Positions 24,524 through 32,041 are shown, counted from the first letter of the stretch. The stretch is 64,000 nt of DNA from Variovorax sp. 54 (GCF_002754375.1 NZ_PEFF01000001.1:3551501-3615500), one strand, 5' to 3'. Made by a program: numbers and translations. Notes: generated from the sequence alone by a model not told the origin.

Positions 24524-26197
24524 ATGACTTCCTCCCGCACCGGCGGCCAGATCCTGGTCGACCAGCTCATCACCCACGGCGTGCAGCAGCTCTTCTGCGT
24601 GCCCGGCGAAAGCTTTCTCGCCGTGCTCGATGCCTTGCACGACGCATCGATCGACGTGACGGTGTGCCGGCAAGAAGGCGGCGCAACCATGATGGCCGAG
24701 GCGCAGGGCAAGCTCACGGGCCAGCCCGGCATCTGCTTCGTCACGCGCGGCCCCGGCGCCACCAACGCGGCGGCGGGCGTGCACATCGCGCACCAGGATT
24801 CGACGCCGCTGCTGCTGTTCGTCGGCCAGGTTGCGCGCGACGCGATGGGCCGCGAAGCCTTCCAGGAGCTGGACTACAGCGCGGTCTTCGGCACGATGGC
24901 CAAGTGGGTCGTGCAGATCGACGACCCGGCGCGCGTACCCGAGCTCGTCTCGCGCGCCTTCCATGTCGCGACCTCGGGCCGGCCCGGCCCGGTGGTGATC
25001 GCGCTGCCCGAAGACATGCTGACCGAAGCCGCCGTGGTCGCCGATGCGCTGCCGTATGCGGTCACTGAAACCCATCCCGGCGCGGCGCAAATCGCCGAAC
25101 TGCAGCAGCGCTTGTCGCAGGCGCAACGCCCGGTCGTCATCTTGGGCGGCAGCCGCTGGTCCGAAGCCGCGACGCAGCAGTTCGCGAAGTTCGCCGAGGC
25201 GTATGCGCTGCCCGTGTACTGCTCGTTCCGCCGCCAGATGCTGATGTCCGCTGAGCACCCTTGCTATGCGGGCGACCTGGGGCTCGGCGCGAACCCGCGC
25301 ATGCTGGCGCGCATCCGCGATGCGGACCTCGTGCTGCTGGTCGGCGGGCGCCTGTCGGAGGTGCCGTCGCAGGGCTATGAGCTGTTCGCGATCCCGCAGC
25401 CGAAGCAGGCGCTGGTGCATGTGCACGCCGATGCCGACGAGCTCGGCAAGCTCTATCGCCCGACGCAGGGCATCCATGCCACGCCGCAGGCGTTCGCCGA
25501 AGCGGTGGCTGCGCTGCGCCCGGCCTCAGCGCCTTCGTGGCAGGCCGAGACGAAAACCGCGCGCGAAGACTTCCTGCGCTGGAGCGATCCGGCTCCTGTC
25601 CGCATTCCCGGCCCGCTGCAGATGGGCGAGGTCATGCAGCACCTGCGCGAGGTGCTGCCGGCCGACACCATCTTCTGCAACGGCGCGGGCAACTTCGCCA
25701 CCTGGGTGCACCGCTTCTGGCCGTTCCGTGCGTTCGCGAGTCAGCTCGCGCCGACCAGCGGGTCGATGGGCTACGGCCTGCCGGCCGGCGTCGGCGCCAA
25801 GCGCTTGTGGCCCGCGCGCGAGGTGGTCGTGTTCGCGGGCGACGGCGATTTCATGATGCACGGCCAGGAGTTCGCGACCGCCGTGCAGTACGGCCTGCCG
25901 ATCCTCGTGGTGCTGCTCGACAACGGCATGTACGGCACGATCCGCATGCACCAGGAAAAGCACTACCCTGGCCGCATCAGCGCCACGCAGTTGAAGAACC
26001 CCGACTTCCGCGGCTACGCCGAGGTGTTCGGCGGCCACGGCGAACGCGTGACCACGACGGAAGAATTCGGCCCCGCACTGGCGCGTGCGCGCGCCAGCGG
26101 CAAGCCGGCGATCCTGCATTGCCTGCTGGACCCCGAAGCGATCACGCCCGCGAGCACGTTGCAGTCGATCCGCAAGGCGGCGTTGGCAGCAGGCTGA
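24524..26197 (+). CDS. Thiamine-diphosphate-dependent enzyme (acetolactate synthase/2-oxoacid decarboxylase family)
   Basis: A 557-aa ThDP enzyme with three domains. The N-terminal part has the catalytic glutamate in CRQEGGATMMAEAQGKLTG and GPGATNAAAGVHIAHQDS; the C-terminal part has the ThDP-Mg motif GDGDFMMHGQEFATAV...DNGMYG. It is acetolactate-synthase-like but stands alone without a regulatory subunit and beside catabolic genes, so a decarboxylase or lyase acting on the 2-oxo acid made by the aminotransferase is more likely than branched-chain synthesis. FAD-binding residues of true AHAS cannot be judged by eye. Confidence 0.85.
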   Translation: MTSSRTGGQILVDQLITHGVQQLFCVPGESFLAVLDALHDASIDVTVCRQEGGATMMAEAQGKLTGQPGICFVTRGPGATNAAAGVHIAHQDSTPLLLFVGQVARDAMGREAFQELDYSAVFGTMAKWVVQIDDPARVPELVSRAFHVATSGRPGPVVIALPEDMLTEAAVVADALPYAVTETHPGAAQIAELQQRLSQAQRPVVILGGSRWSEAATQQFAKFAEAYALPVYCSFRRQMLMSAEHPCYAGDLGLGANPRMLARIRDADLVLLVGGRLSEVPSQGYELFAIPQPKQALVHVHADADELGKLYRPTQGIHATPQAFAEAVAALRPASAPSWQAETKTAREDFLRWSDPAPVRIPGPLQMGEVMQHLREVLPADTIFCNGAGNFATWVHRFWPFRAFASQLAPTSGSMGYGLPAGVGAKRLWPAREVVVFAGDGDFMMHGQEFATAVQYGLPILVVLLDNGMYGTIRMHQEKHYPGRISATQLKNPDFRGYAEVFGGHGERVTTTEEFGPALARARASGKPAILHCLLDPEAITPASTLQSIRKAALAAG

Positions 26198-26204
26198 AAC
26201 GTCG

Positions 26205-26507
26205 TCAGCGCAGGCCGCCGACGTAGCGCGGCGGCGGCGTGGGCGGCAGGCCGTCGGGCTGGCGCGCCGCCAGCCGCGCGGCGCGGGCCAGCGGCTCCAT
26301 CGCCTGCTCCAGCCGCGTGGCGAGCTGGTCGAGTTCGTCGTCTTTCGTTTCGGCGGCGTGGATGCGCGTCATGCGCACGATCTCGGCGGCGTACTCGGCG
26401 TTGGTGGCCATCCATTCGGTGTCGGTCACGCGTCCGTGCTTGCGCCGCAGCGCCACGTGCAGGCGGGCGGCGAGGGCGATGCGTTCGCTTTCGGACATGG
26501 ATGGCAT
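26205..26507 (-). CDS. Uncharacterised 100-aa protein downstream of amt
   Basis: I do not recognise this protein. It has 100 residues, mostly helical and charged (SESERIALAARLHVALRRK, then TRIHAAETKDDELDQLATRL), a Pro-rich C-terminus (PPTPPPRYVGGLR), and no signal or membrane segment. It starts at ATG 26507, 22 bp after the ammonium-transporter stop and in the same direction, so it takes the place where a glnK gene often sits relative to amtB. Codon use is like the neighbours. A regulatory partner of the transporter is one guess. Confidence 0.65.
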   Translation of the reverse strand: MPSMSESERIALAARLHVALRRKHGRVTDTEWMATNAEYAAEIVRMTRIHAAETKDDELDQLATRLEQAMEPLARAARLAARQPDGLPPTPPPRYVGGLR

Positions 26508-26529
26508 GGCGGGGTCTCCGTCTTTTGGG

Positions 26530-27768
26530 TCAAGCTCCCAGGTGTTCCTTGTGTTGAGCAAGATCGAGGCCCACGAGTTCGCTCTCGGGGTCGACGCGCA
26601 ATCCGACCAGCACATGCACGAGGAACAAGACGATGGCCGTGCCCGTCGCGCTGTAGATCGCCACGCTGCCGACCGCGATCGCCTGCGTCAGCACGTTGCC
26701 CGTCGCGCCCGAGATGCGCGGGTCGGCGAACACGCCCGTGAGCAGTGCGCCCACGATGCCGCCGATGCCGTGCACGCCGAACACGTCGAGCGAGTCGTCC
26801 GCACCGAGCAGGTGCTTCAGGCCCGTGGCGCCCCAGTAGCAGGTCAGCCCGGCGATGGCGCCGATGGCCAGTGCCGCCAGCGGCGTGACGAAGCCGGCCG
26901 CCGGCGTGATCGCCACCAGCCCGGCCACGAGGCCGGAGCACAGGCCCAAGAGCGAGGGGCTGCGGCGCACGATCCATTCGCCGATCATCCAGCTCATGGC
27001 GCCGGCCGCCGCCGCGATGTGCGTCACCAGCATGGCCAGGCCGGCGCGCCCGTCGGCCGCCACCGCCGAGCCCGCATTGAAGCCGAACCAGCCCACCCAC
27101 AGCAGGCCCGCGCCGGTCATGGTGAGCGCCAGGCTGTAGGGCTCGAAGGCCTCGCGCCCGTAGCCCCGGCGCGGCCCGAGCGCATAGGCGCACACCAGCC
27201 CCGCGATGCCCGCGTTGACGTGCACCACCGAGCCGCCCGCGAAGTCGAGCGCGCCCATCTGCGCGAGCCAGCCGCCCGGCTCCCACACCCAGTGCGCCAC
27301 GGGGGCGTAGACGAGCACGCTCCACAGCAGCGCGAACCACAGCAGCGCCGAGAAGCGCATGCGCTCGACAAAAGCGCCGAGCACCAGCGCGGTGGTGATG
27401 ATCGCGAAGGTGAGCTGGAACATCGCGTAGACCGACTCCGGCACGTTCGGCGCCACATGGCTCACGGCCACCTGGCCGGCGTCTTTCAGGTACTCGAAGC
27501 CCGAAAAACCGATGCGCGAGAGCTTGCCCAGCCAGGGCCAGCCGGGCGTGAAGGCCAGCGAGTAGCCGAGCGCGAACCAGGTCAGCGAGACCACCGCGGC
27601 GATCGCCACCACCCCGGCCATGGTGGCCAGCACGTTCTTGCGCCGGACCATGCCGGCGTAGAAGAGCGCGATGCCGGGCAGCGTCATCAGCAGCACCAGC
27701 GCGGTCGACGTCATCATCCAGGCGGTGTCGGCCGCGTTCAGGGAGGCTTGGGGTGCCAGCAGGGCCAT
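26530..27768 (-). CDS. amt: Ammonium transporter (Amt)
   Basis: A 412-aa polytopic channel of the Amt/MEP/Rh family with about 11 helices. The two pore histidines are in VVHVNAGIAG and VFGVHGIGG. It begins with NAADTAWMMTSTALVLLMTLPGIALFYAGMVRRKNVL, the first helix, without the long signal sequence of E. coli AmtB. Start ATG 27768. Upstream on the same strand are a sigma-54-type promoter (27807-27822) and an NtrC-like site (27895-27911), so expression under nitrogen limitation is expected. No glnK gene is adjacent. Confidence 0.95.
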   Translation of the reverse strand: MALLAPQASLNAADTAWMMTSTALVLLMTLPGIALFYAGMVRRKNVLATMAGVVAIAAVVSLTWFALGYSLAFTPGWPWLGKLSRIGFSGFEYLKDAGQVAVSHVAPNVPESVYAMFQLTFAIITTALVLGAFVERMRFSALLWFALLWSVLVYAPVAHWVWEPGGWLAQMGALDFAGGSVVHVNAGIAGLVCAYALGPRRGYGREAFEPYSLALTMTGAGLLWVGWFGFNAGSAVAADGRAGLAMLVTHIAAAAGAMSWMIGEWIVRRSPSLLGLCSGLVAGLVAITPAAGFVTPLAALAIGAIAGLTCYWGATGLKHLLGADDSLDVFGVHGIGGIVGALLTGVFADPRISGATGNVLTQAIAVGSVAIYSATGTAIVLFLVHVLVGLRVDPESELVGLDLAQHKEHLGA

Positions 27769-27806
27769 GACCGTTTCTTCTTGGAGTGGTGGACAGGAGG
27801 CCTGTG

Positions 27807-27822
27807 TGCACGAGTCATGCCA
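27807..27822 (-). promoter_or_regulatory. Sigma-54 promoter of amt
   Basis: On the minus strand TGGCATGACTCGTGCA matches the -24/-12 consensus TGGCACG-N4-TTGCA at all but two positions, with GG and GC exactly 10 bp apart. It lies 39 bp upstream of the amt start, leaving a leader of about 27 nt. Confidence 0.75.
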
Positions 27823-27894
27823 TCTTGTTAACGGCTGAAACACTTTCGTTTCCCAACCGAGGGGTCGAAGTAACACGAAGCGGGTAATTCCTAA

Positions 27895-27911
27895 TGCACT
27901 GGGCCGGTGCG
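27895..27911. promoter_or_regulatory. NtrC-like enhancer site
   Basis: TGCAC-N7-GTGCG is 17 bp long and differs from the NtrC consensus TGCAC-N7-GTGCA at one base. It lies about 73 bp upstream of the sigma-54 element, a normal enhancer distance. Together the two sites predict NtrC control of amt. Confidence 0.6.
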
Positions 27912-28040
27912 CGCTTGCACAATCTGCGCACTCGCGACGGGCCCTGCTCGTACTGCCGAGGGTCCGAGGAGACAAGCTTCCGATCGATCAACAAGAACAT
28001 TCTTCAAAGGCTCCGTACGAGATGCCTGTCTGATATTTGA

Positions 28041-28069
28041 AAAGCGCCGCTGGTCGGCGCTTTTTTTTT
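28041..28069 (+). terminator. Rightward intrinsic terminator, possible small-RNA end
   Basis: Arms AAAGCGCCG (28041-28049) and CGGCGCTTT (28055-28063) form a 9-bp stem with loop CTGGT, followed by a run of nine T residues (28061-28069). The gene to the left is on the other strand, so the signal must end a short plus-strand transcript, or act as an attenuator before the TauE-type gene that starts 119 bp later. Confidence 0.8.
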
Positions 28070-28146
28070 GCCCGCTCGCAGCGCGATCTCGGGCGCTTTC
28101 CTCCAAGCCAAACAAGCCTCCTGGCCAACCGGGGTCGGCCATGACA

Positions 28147-28163
28147 GCTATCGTTTCGATAGC
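28147..28163. repeat. Short perfect palindrome GCTATCG-TTT-CGATAGC
   Basis: Seven-bp arms around TTT, 24 bp upstream of the TauE-type start codon. Short GCTATC...GATAGC palindromes are, from memory, frequent between genes of Comamonadaceae; here it may be such a repeat or an operator. Confidence 0.45.
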
Positions 28164-28187
28164 GAATCCGGTGAGACAATCGCCCGC

Positions 28188-28946
28188 ATGGAAATGCTGG
28201 TGGTCACGGGCGCCTCACTGCTCGCGGGTTTTATCGATGCGATCGTGGGCGGCGGCGGGTTGATCCTGGTGCCGGCCCTCTTTGCGGTGTTTCCGGGCGC
28301 GCCGCCCGCCACGCTGCTGGGCACCAACAAGAGCGCGTCGATCTGGGGCACTGCGGCCTCGGCGGCCCAGTTCAGCCAGCGGGTGCAGATGCGCTGGAGC
28401 GCCATGTGGCCGGCTGCGCTGCTGGGCTTCGGCGGCTCGATGGTCGGCGCCTGGACCGTCACGGTCTTCCCGGGCGACTTCCTGCGCCGGGCGCTGCCGG
28501 TCATCCTGCTCGGCGTGCTGATCTACACGCTGGCGCGCAAGGACATGGGCCGGCTGCACGCGCCGCGCTTCAGCGGCCGCGCCGAGACCCTGGCGGCCAG
28601 CACCATCGGCCTGACCATCGGTTTCTACGACGGCTTCTTCGGGCCGGGCACGGGTAGCTTCCTGGTGTTTTTGTTCGTGCGCTGGATGGGCTACGACTTC
28701 CTCAACGCCTCGGCCTCGGCCAAGGTCATCAACACCCTGACCAACGCCGCCGCGCTGATCCTGCTGGCCGCCAAGGGCCACGTCTGGTGGCACTACGGGC
28801 TGGTGATGGCGGTCGCCAACGTGGCCGGCAGCCTGGTCGGCACGCGCGTGGCGCTGAAGCACGGGGCGGGCTTCGTGCGGATCGTGTTCATCGTGGTGGT
28901 GAGTGCGCTGATCCTGAAGACGGCCTACGACGCGTTCTTCAAGTGA
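28188..28946 (+). CDS. TauE/SafE-family sulfite/organosulfur exporter-like membrane protein
   Basis: A 252-aa inner-membrane protein with about 7-8 helices. The two family repeats each show a Gly-rich motif: AGFIDAIVGGGGLILVPAL with LLGTNKSASIWGT in the first, and TIGFYDGFFGPGTGSFLVFLFVRWMGYDFLNASASAKVIN in the second. Family members export sulfite, sulfoacetate or similar anions; the substrate here is unknown. ATG 28188 is preceded by GGTGAG eighteen bases upstream, so an ATG two codons later is an alternative start. Confidence 0.9.
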   Translation: MEMLVVTGASLLAGFIDAIVGGGGLILVPALFAVFPGAPPATLLGTNKSASIWGTAASAAQFSQRVQMRWSAMWPAALLGFGGSMVGAWTVTVFPGDFLRRALPVILLGVLIYTLARKDMGRLHAPRFSGRAETLAASTIGLTIGFYDGFFGPGTGSFLVFLFVRWMGYDFLNASASAKVINTLTNAAALILLAAKGHVWWHYGLVMAVANVAGSLVGTRVALKHGAGFVRIVFIVVVSALILKTAYDAFFK

Positions 28947-28997
28947 TCTTTGCGGGGACCGTCGTTCAGGGCGCGATCACGCCGACGGGGCACCTTG

Positions 28998-29045
28998 CTC
29001 CGCGAATGTCCTCCGGCCTGCGGCCTCCCCCTTAATTTCGCTGCG
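28998..29045 (-). repeat. Dispersed palindromic repeat, inverted core copy
   Basis: These 48 bp are the exact reverse complement of 29141-29188. Imperfect end sequences (GGGGCACCTTGC at 28987-28998 and GCAAGGCACCCC at 29044-29055) are themselves inverted, so the copy looks like a small element with terminal inverted repeats whose ends differ from those of the 29.1-kb copy. Confidence 0.75.
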
Positions 29046-29121
29046 CAAGGCACCCCGCCGGCGCGATCGTCATCAGCCGAGGTTGTTGATCGGCCGCGAA
29101 CCAGCAGCGTGCCCAGGTGCG

Positions 29122-29220
29122 CAGGGCACTGGGTGCTCCCCGCAGCGAAATTAAGGGGGAGGCCGCAGGCCGGAGGACATTCGCGGAGGGGAGTACCCGG
29201 TGTCCTGTGCACGCGCCCCG
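29122..29220 (+). repeat. Dispersed palindromic repeat, 99-bp copy
   Basis: Identical over 99 bp to 51136-51234 except for T29152 against C51166. The element begins GGGTGCTCCCC and ends with GGGGAGTACCC, which are imperfect inverted repeats of each other, and has a GGCCGCAGGCCGG centre. In both places it lies in a gap beyond a gene end. Confidence 0.85.
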
Positions 29221-29233
29221 AACGCACTTATCC

Positions 29234-29266
29234 GAAAAAACAAAAAAAGCCCCACACGGGGGCTTT
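29234..29266 (-). terminator. Intrinsic terminator of the tctBA transcript
   Basis: Read on the minus strand, AAAGCCCC and GGGGCTTT (arms 29059-style positions 29059 do not apply; arms are 29046-29053 offset by 200, that is 29246-29253 and 29259-29266) form an 8-bp stem with a 5-nt loop, followed by seven T residues and a second T-run. It lies 25 bp beyond the tctA stop. Confidence 0.85.
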
Positions 29267-29290
29267 CTTGCAGGCGAGCGAAAGGAACCG

Positions 29291-30802
29291 TCAGTCCTCG
29301 ACAAACGCCTCTTCGCGCTTCGCCTTGATCGCCGGCAGCAGCACGATGGCCAGCAGCAGCGCCGCGGCGATCAGCAGGCCCGCCGACAGCGGCCGCGTGA
29401 CGAACACGCTCCACGCGCCGCGCGACAGCAGCAGCGCGCGCCGCAGGTTCTCTTCCATCATCGGCCCGAGGATGAAGCCCAGCAGCAGCGGGGCCGGCTC
29501 GGTGCGCAGCTTCAGGAACAGGTAACCGATGAAGCCGAAGATCGCCACCATCCACACGTCGAAGGTGTTGTTGTTGGTCGAGTACACGCCGATCGCGCAG
29601 AACAGCACGATGGCCGGGAACAGGAACTTGTAGGGCACCGTCAGCAGCTTGATCCACATGCCGATCAGCGGCAGGTTCAGGATGATCAGCATCGCGTTGC
29701 CGATCCACATCGAGGCGATCAGGCCCCAGAACAGCTCGGGGTTGCTGGTCATCACCTGCGGGCCCGGCTGGATGTTGTGGATCGTCATCGCGCCCACCAT
29801 CAGCGCCATCACCGCGTTGGGCGGAATGCCCAGCGTCAGCAGCGGAATGAAGGAGGTCTGCGCGCCGGCGTTGTTGGCCGACTCGGGCGATGCCACGCCG
29901 CGGATGTTGCCCTTGCCGAAGGGCACTTCGCCCGGACGCATCTTGATCTTCTTCTCCAGCGCGTAGGCCGCAAAGGCCGCCAGCAGCGCGCCACCGCCCG
30001 GCAGGATGCCCAGGGCCGAGCCCAGCGCCGTGCCGCGCAGCACGGCGGGCGTCATGCGCTTGAAGTCGTCCTTGGTGGGCCACAGGCCCTTGACCTTGTG
30101 CGTGAACACCTCGCGCTCGTCATCGGGCTGCGAGAGGTTGCCGATGATTTCGCCGTAGCCGAACACGCCCATGGCGATCACCACGAAACCGATGCCGTCG
30201 GTGAGCTCGGGAATGTCGAAGCTGAAGCGCGCGACACCCGAATTCACGTCGGTGCCGACGATGCCCAACAGCAGGCCCAGCACGATCATCGCCACCGCCT
30301 TGAGCAGCGAGCCCGAGGCCAGCACCACGGCGCCGATCAGGCCCAGCACCATCAGCGAGAAATACTCGGCCGGGCCGAACTTGAAGGCCAGCTCGGTCAG
30401 CGGCGGCGCGAAGGCGGCCAGGATCAGCGTGCCCACGCAGCCCGCGAAGAACGAGCCCAGGCCCGCCGCAGCGAGCGCAGGGCCTGCGCGGCCCTGCCTT
30501 GCCATCTGGTAGCCGTCGATACAGGTGACCACCGAGGACGACTCCCCGGGCAGGTTCACCAGGATGGCCGTGGTCGAGCCGCCGTACTGGGCGCCGTAGT
30601 AGATGCCGGCCAGCATGATCAGCGCCGACACGGGCGGCAGCGCGTAGGTGGCGGGCAGCAGCATCGCGATCGTCGCGACGGGGCCGATGCCCGGCAGCAC
30701 GCCGATCAGCGTGCCCAGGATGCAGCCCAGCAGGCAATACAGCAGGTTGGTGAAGGTGAAGGCAACGCCGAAACCAATGGAAAGGTTGTGGATCAGGTCC
30801 AT
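29291..30802 (-). CDS. tctA: Tripartite tricarboxylate transporter large permease TctA
   Basis: A 503-aa inner-membrane permease with about 11-12 helices. The family hallmarks are present: LPGIGPVATIAMLLPATYALPPVSALIMLAGIYYGAQYGGSTTAILVNLPGESSS in the N-terminal half (shown here by its parts GIGPVATIAML and YYGAQYGGS) and LPLLTLGIPPNAVMALMVGAM-like SFIPLLTLGIPPNAVMAL later. It works with TctB and a periplasmic TctC/Bug protein to import carboxylates by a secondary gradient. It follows tctB at 12 bp and ends at a strong terminator. No tctC gene is adjacent. Confidence 0.95.
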   Translation of the reverse strand: MDLIHNLSIGFGVAFTFTNLLYCLLGCILGTLIGVLPGIGPVATIAMLLPATYALPPVSALIMLAGIYYGAQYGGSTTAILVNLPGESSSVVTCIDGYQMARQGRAGPALAAAGLGSFFAGCVGTLILAAFAPPLTELAFKFGPAEYFSLMVLGLIGAVVLASGSLLKAVAMIVLGLLLGIVGTDVNSGVARFSFDIPELTDGIGFVVIAMGVFGYGEIIGNLSQPDDEREVFTHKVKGLWPTKDDFKRMTPAVLRGTALGSALGILPGGGALLAAFAAYALEKKIKMRPGEVPFGKGNIRGVASPESANNAGAQTSFIPLLTLGIPPNAVMALMVGAMTIHNIQPGPQVMTSNPELFWGLIASMWIGNAMLIILNLPLIGMWIKLLTVPYKFLFPAIVLFCAIGVYSTNNNTFDVWMVAIFGFIGYLFLKLRTEPAPLLLGFILGPMMEENLRRALLLSRGAWSVFVTRPLSAGLLIAAALLLAIVLLPAIKAKREEAFVED

Positions 30803-30814
30803 GGTGCGTGCTCC

Positions 30815-31303
30815 TCAGCCCGAGATGAAAGTGGGCCAGACCTGGATCTGGAGCTTGAGCGCCCAGATGAAGGCCACATAGCTGCCGGCCGCCAGGATGG
30901 TGGAGAGCACCAGCACGTCGCGCAGCTTGAAGTGTTCGCCGGCCATGCTCGAGATGATCGTCAGCGCGTAGATCGCGATGATCATGCCCATTGCCGGCAG
31001 CCCGACGCTGGGCAGGCCGCCCAGCAGCACGCCGAAGGCCAGGTTGGCGCCAAGCACGAAGGCCAGCGGCTTCCAGGCCCATTTGCCGATCTTGTCGCCG
31101 TCGGCGCTCTCGACCACCATGGCCTGGAACATGATCAGCCCGCCCAGCAGCGCCAGCAGGATGCCCAGCATCAGCGGGAAGTACCCCGGCCCCATGCGGG
31201 CGCCGTCGCCGATGGTGTAGGTGGTGGCGCCGATGGCGAACGCGCCACCGACGGCGGCGAACATGACTCCTGAGAAGAAGTCCGCCTGTCTCTTGATTTT
31301 CAT
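30815..31303 (-). CDS. tctB: Tripartite tricarboxylate transporter small subunit TctB
   Basis: A 162-aa membrane protein with four hydrophobic segments, near residues 8-28, 44-62, 78-110 and 125-150, and the TctB-type GARMGPGYFPLMLGILLALLG. It forms the transporter with TctA. Start ATG 31303 has GAGAGA just before it; the open frame upstream to 31357 lacks conservation. The first gene of the unit is normally tctC (binding protein); here the gap upstream contains only an inverted repeat and a dispersed repeat, so the binding protein must come from elsewhere, for example the Bug gene at 1984-2970. Confidence 0.92.
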   Translation of the reverse strand: MKIKRQADFFSGVMFAAVGGAFAIGATTYTIGDGARMGPGYFPLMLGILLALLGGLIMFQAMVVESADGDKIGKWAWKPLAFVLGANLAFGVLLGGLPSVGLPAMGMIIAIYALTIISSMAGEHFKLRDVLVLSTILAAGSYVAFIWALKLQIQVWPTFISG

Positions 31304-31424
31304 TCTCTCGACCCTCTGTTTTCGAAGGGACGAGGGTCGTCGCCAGCGGCTGACCATTGGCTGACCGCCACGGTACGGACAAATGCTTACAAGGGTAAGT
31401 ACTGACTTAGCACTGGCTCTCCTT

Positions 31425-31510
31425 CAGGCTTCGCGACACTTCGTGTCGTTACGCCAACCTCCCGCCGGGGGGCAACACCAACGGCCCGGCAAAGCCGGTT
31501 CCGAGGTGTT
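31425..31510 (+). repeat. Dispersed multi-hairpin repeat, copy 1
   Basis: About 86 bp closely matching 55967-56051. Three potential stems are kept in both copies: ACAC-TTC-GTGT, a CCxCxGCCGGGGG palindrome and CCGGC-AAA-GCCGG. Shared blocks include CAGGCTTCGCG, CACTTCGTGTCG and GCCCGGCAAAGCCGGTTC. Differences are mostly single bases, several in loops. Confidence 0.75.
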
Positions 31511-31554
31511 CCACGAAGGGATTCATGGGAGTGGGGCGATGGGCGCCAGAAACG

Positions 31555-31579
31555 AAAAAAGCTCCCGAAGGAGCTTTTT
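31555..31579 (-). terminator. Intrinsic terminator of the RRM-protein gene
   Basis: Arms AAAAAGCTCC (31556-31565) and GGAGCTTTTT (31570-31579) with loop CGAA make a stem flanked by A and T runs on both sides, so it can work in either direction. It is 46 bp past the stop of the leftward RNA-binding-protein gene. Confidence 0.85.
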
Positions 31580-31624
31580 ATTCATTCAGAGCGCCGAGGC
31601 GCTCATGAGTGTGTGGGGGAGGGC

Positions 31625-32038
31625 TTAGTAGCCGCCGCGGCCACCGCCGCCGCCGCCGTAACCACCACCGCCGCCACCGCTGCGGCCACCACCGCCGCCG
31701 CCGCCGTAACCGCCGCCGCCGCCACCACCGTAGCCGCCGCCGCCACCACCGCCGTAGCCGCCACCACCGCCGGTGCGGGGGGGACGTGCTTCCATCGGAC
31801 GGGCTTCGTTCACCGTCAGGGCGCGGCCCTGCAGCGATGCGCCGTTCATGCCTTCGACTGCAGCGAGTGCTTCAGCGTCGGTGCCCATTTCGACAAAGCC
31901 GAAGCCCTTCGAACGGCCGGTGTCACGTTCCATCATGACCTTGGCGCTGACGATCGTGCCGAATTCGCCGAAAGACTGTTCCAGGTCGTTGTCACGCACG
32001 GAGTAGGCGAGGTTGCCCACGTAAAGTTTCTTGCCCAT
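31625..32038 (-). CDS. Glycine-rich RRM RNA-binding protein
   Basis: A 137-aa protein with one RNA recognition motif (residues about 3-80) and a glycine-rich tail. RNP2 is LYVGNL and RNP1 is KGFGFVEM. From residue 90 the tail is nearly pure Gly with Tyr and Arg spaced in GGGGGGGYGGG units, as in cold-inducible RNA-binding proteins of cyanobacteria and proteobacteria. The repeat DNA is GC-rich and could vary in length. SD GGAG at 32045-32048 lies within a potential leader hairpin (32042-32086). Likely an RNA chaperone of stress or cold response. Confidence 0.92.
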   Translation of the reverse strand: MGKKLYVGNLAYSVRDNDLEQSFGEFGTIVSAKVMMERDTGRSKGFGFVEMGTDAEALAAVEGMNGASLQGRALTVNEARPMEARPPRTGGGGGYGGGGGGGYGGGGGGGYGGGGGGGRSGGGGGGYGGGGGGRGGY

Positions 32039-32041
32039 GGA

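Larger units (their letters stand above)
27769..28187. other. Intergenic stretch between amt and the TauE-type gene
   Basis: No protein gene is seen in these 419 bp. From left to right it holds the amt sigma-54 promoter and NtrC-like site, a hairpin with arms GGGCCCT (about 27939) and AGGGTCC (about 27960), a rightward intrinsic terminator at 28041-28069 and a 17-bp palindrome at 28147-28163. The part from about 27930 to 28069 could be a small RNA or a leader; I see no convincing -10/-35 pair for it. Confidence 0.5.
28947..29290. other. Intergenic stretch with inverted repeat pair
   Basis: No gene is seen here. The 344 bp hold two opposed copies of a dispersed repeat (28998-29045 and 29122-29220) around an unremarkable 76-bp middle, and the terminator of the leftward tctA transcript (29234-29266). 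Confidence 0.6.
31304..31624. other. Intergenic stretch before tctB
   Basis: No gene is seen in these 321 bp. It holds the tctB promoter region with an inverted repeat CTTAC-AAGG-GTAAG (31386-31399) that may be an operator, a dispersed structured repeat (31425-31510) and the terminator of the RNA-binding-protein gene (31555-31579). Confidence 0.5.

Noticed and set aside
24524..26197. Naming the ThDP enzyme acetolactate synthase (ilvB)
   Set aside because: No regulatory subunit gene, catabolic neighbours, and family members with other activities share the same motifs.
29246..29266. Positions of the tctBA terminator arms as first worded in its entry
   Set aside because: The wording there is clumsy: the arms are AAAGCCCC at 29246-29253 and GGGGCTTT at 29259-29266; other numbers in that sentence should be ignored.
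31640..31780. Short tandem repeats resembling a CRISPR or satellite
   Set aside because: They are GGN codons of the glycine-rich tail of the RRM protein, with no spacer structure.
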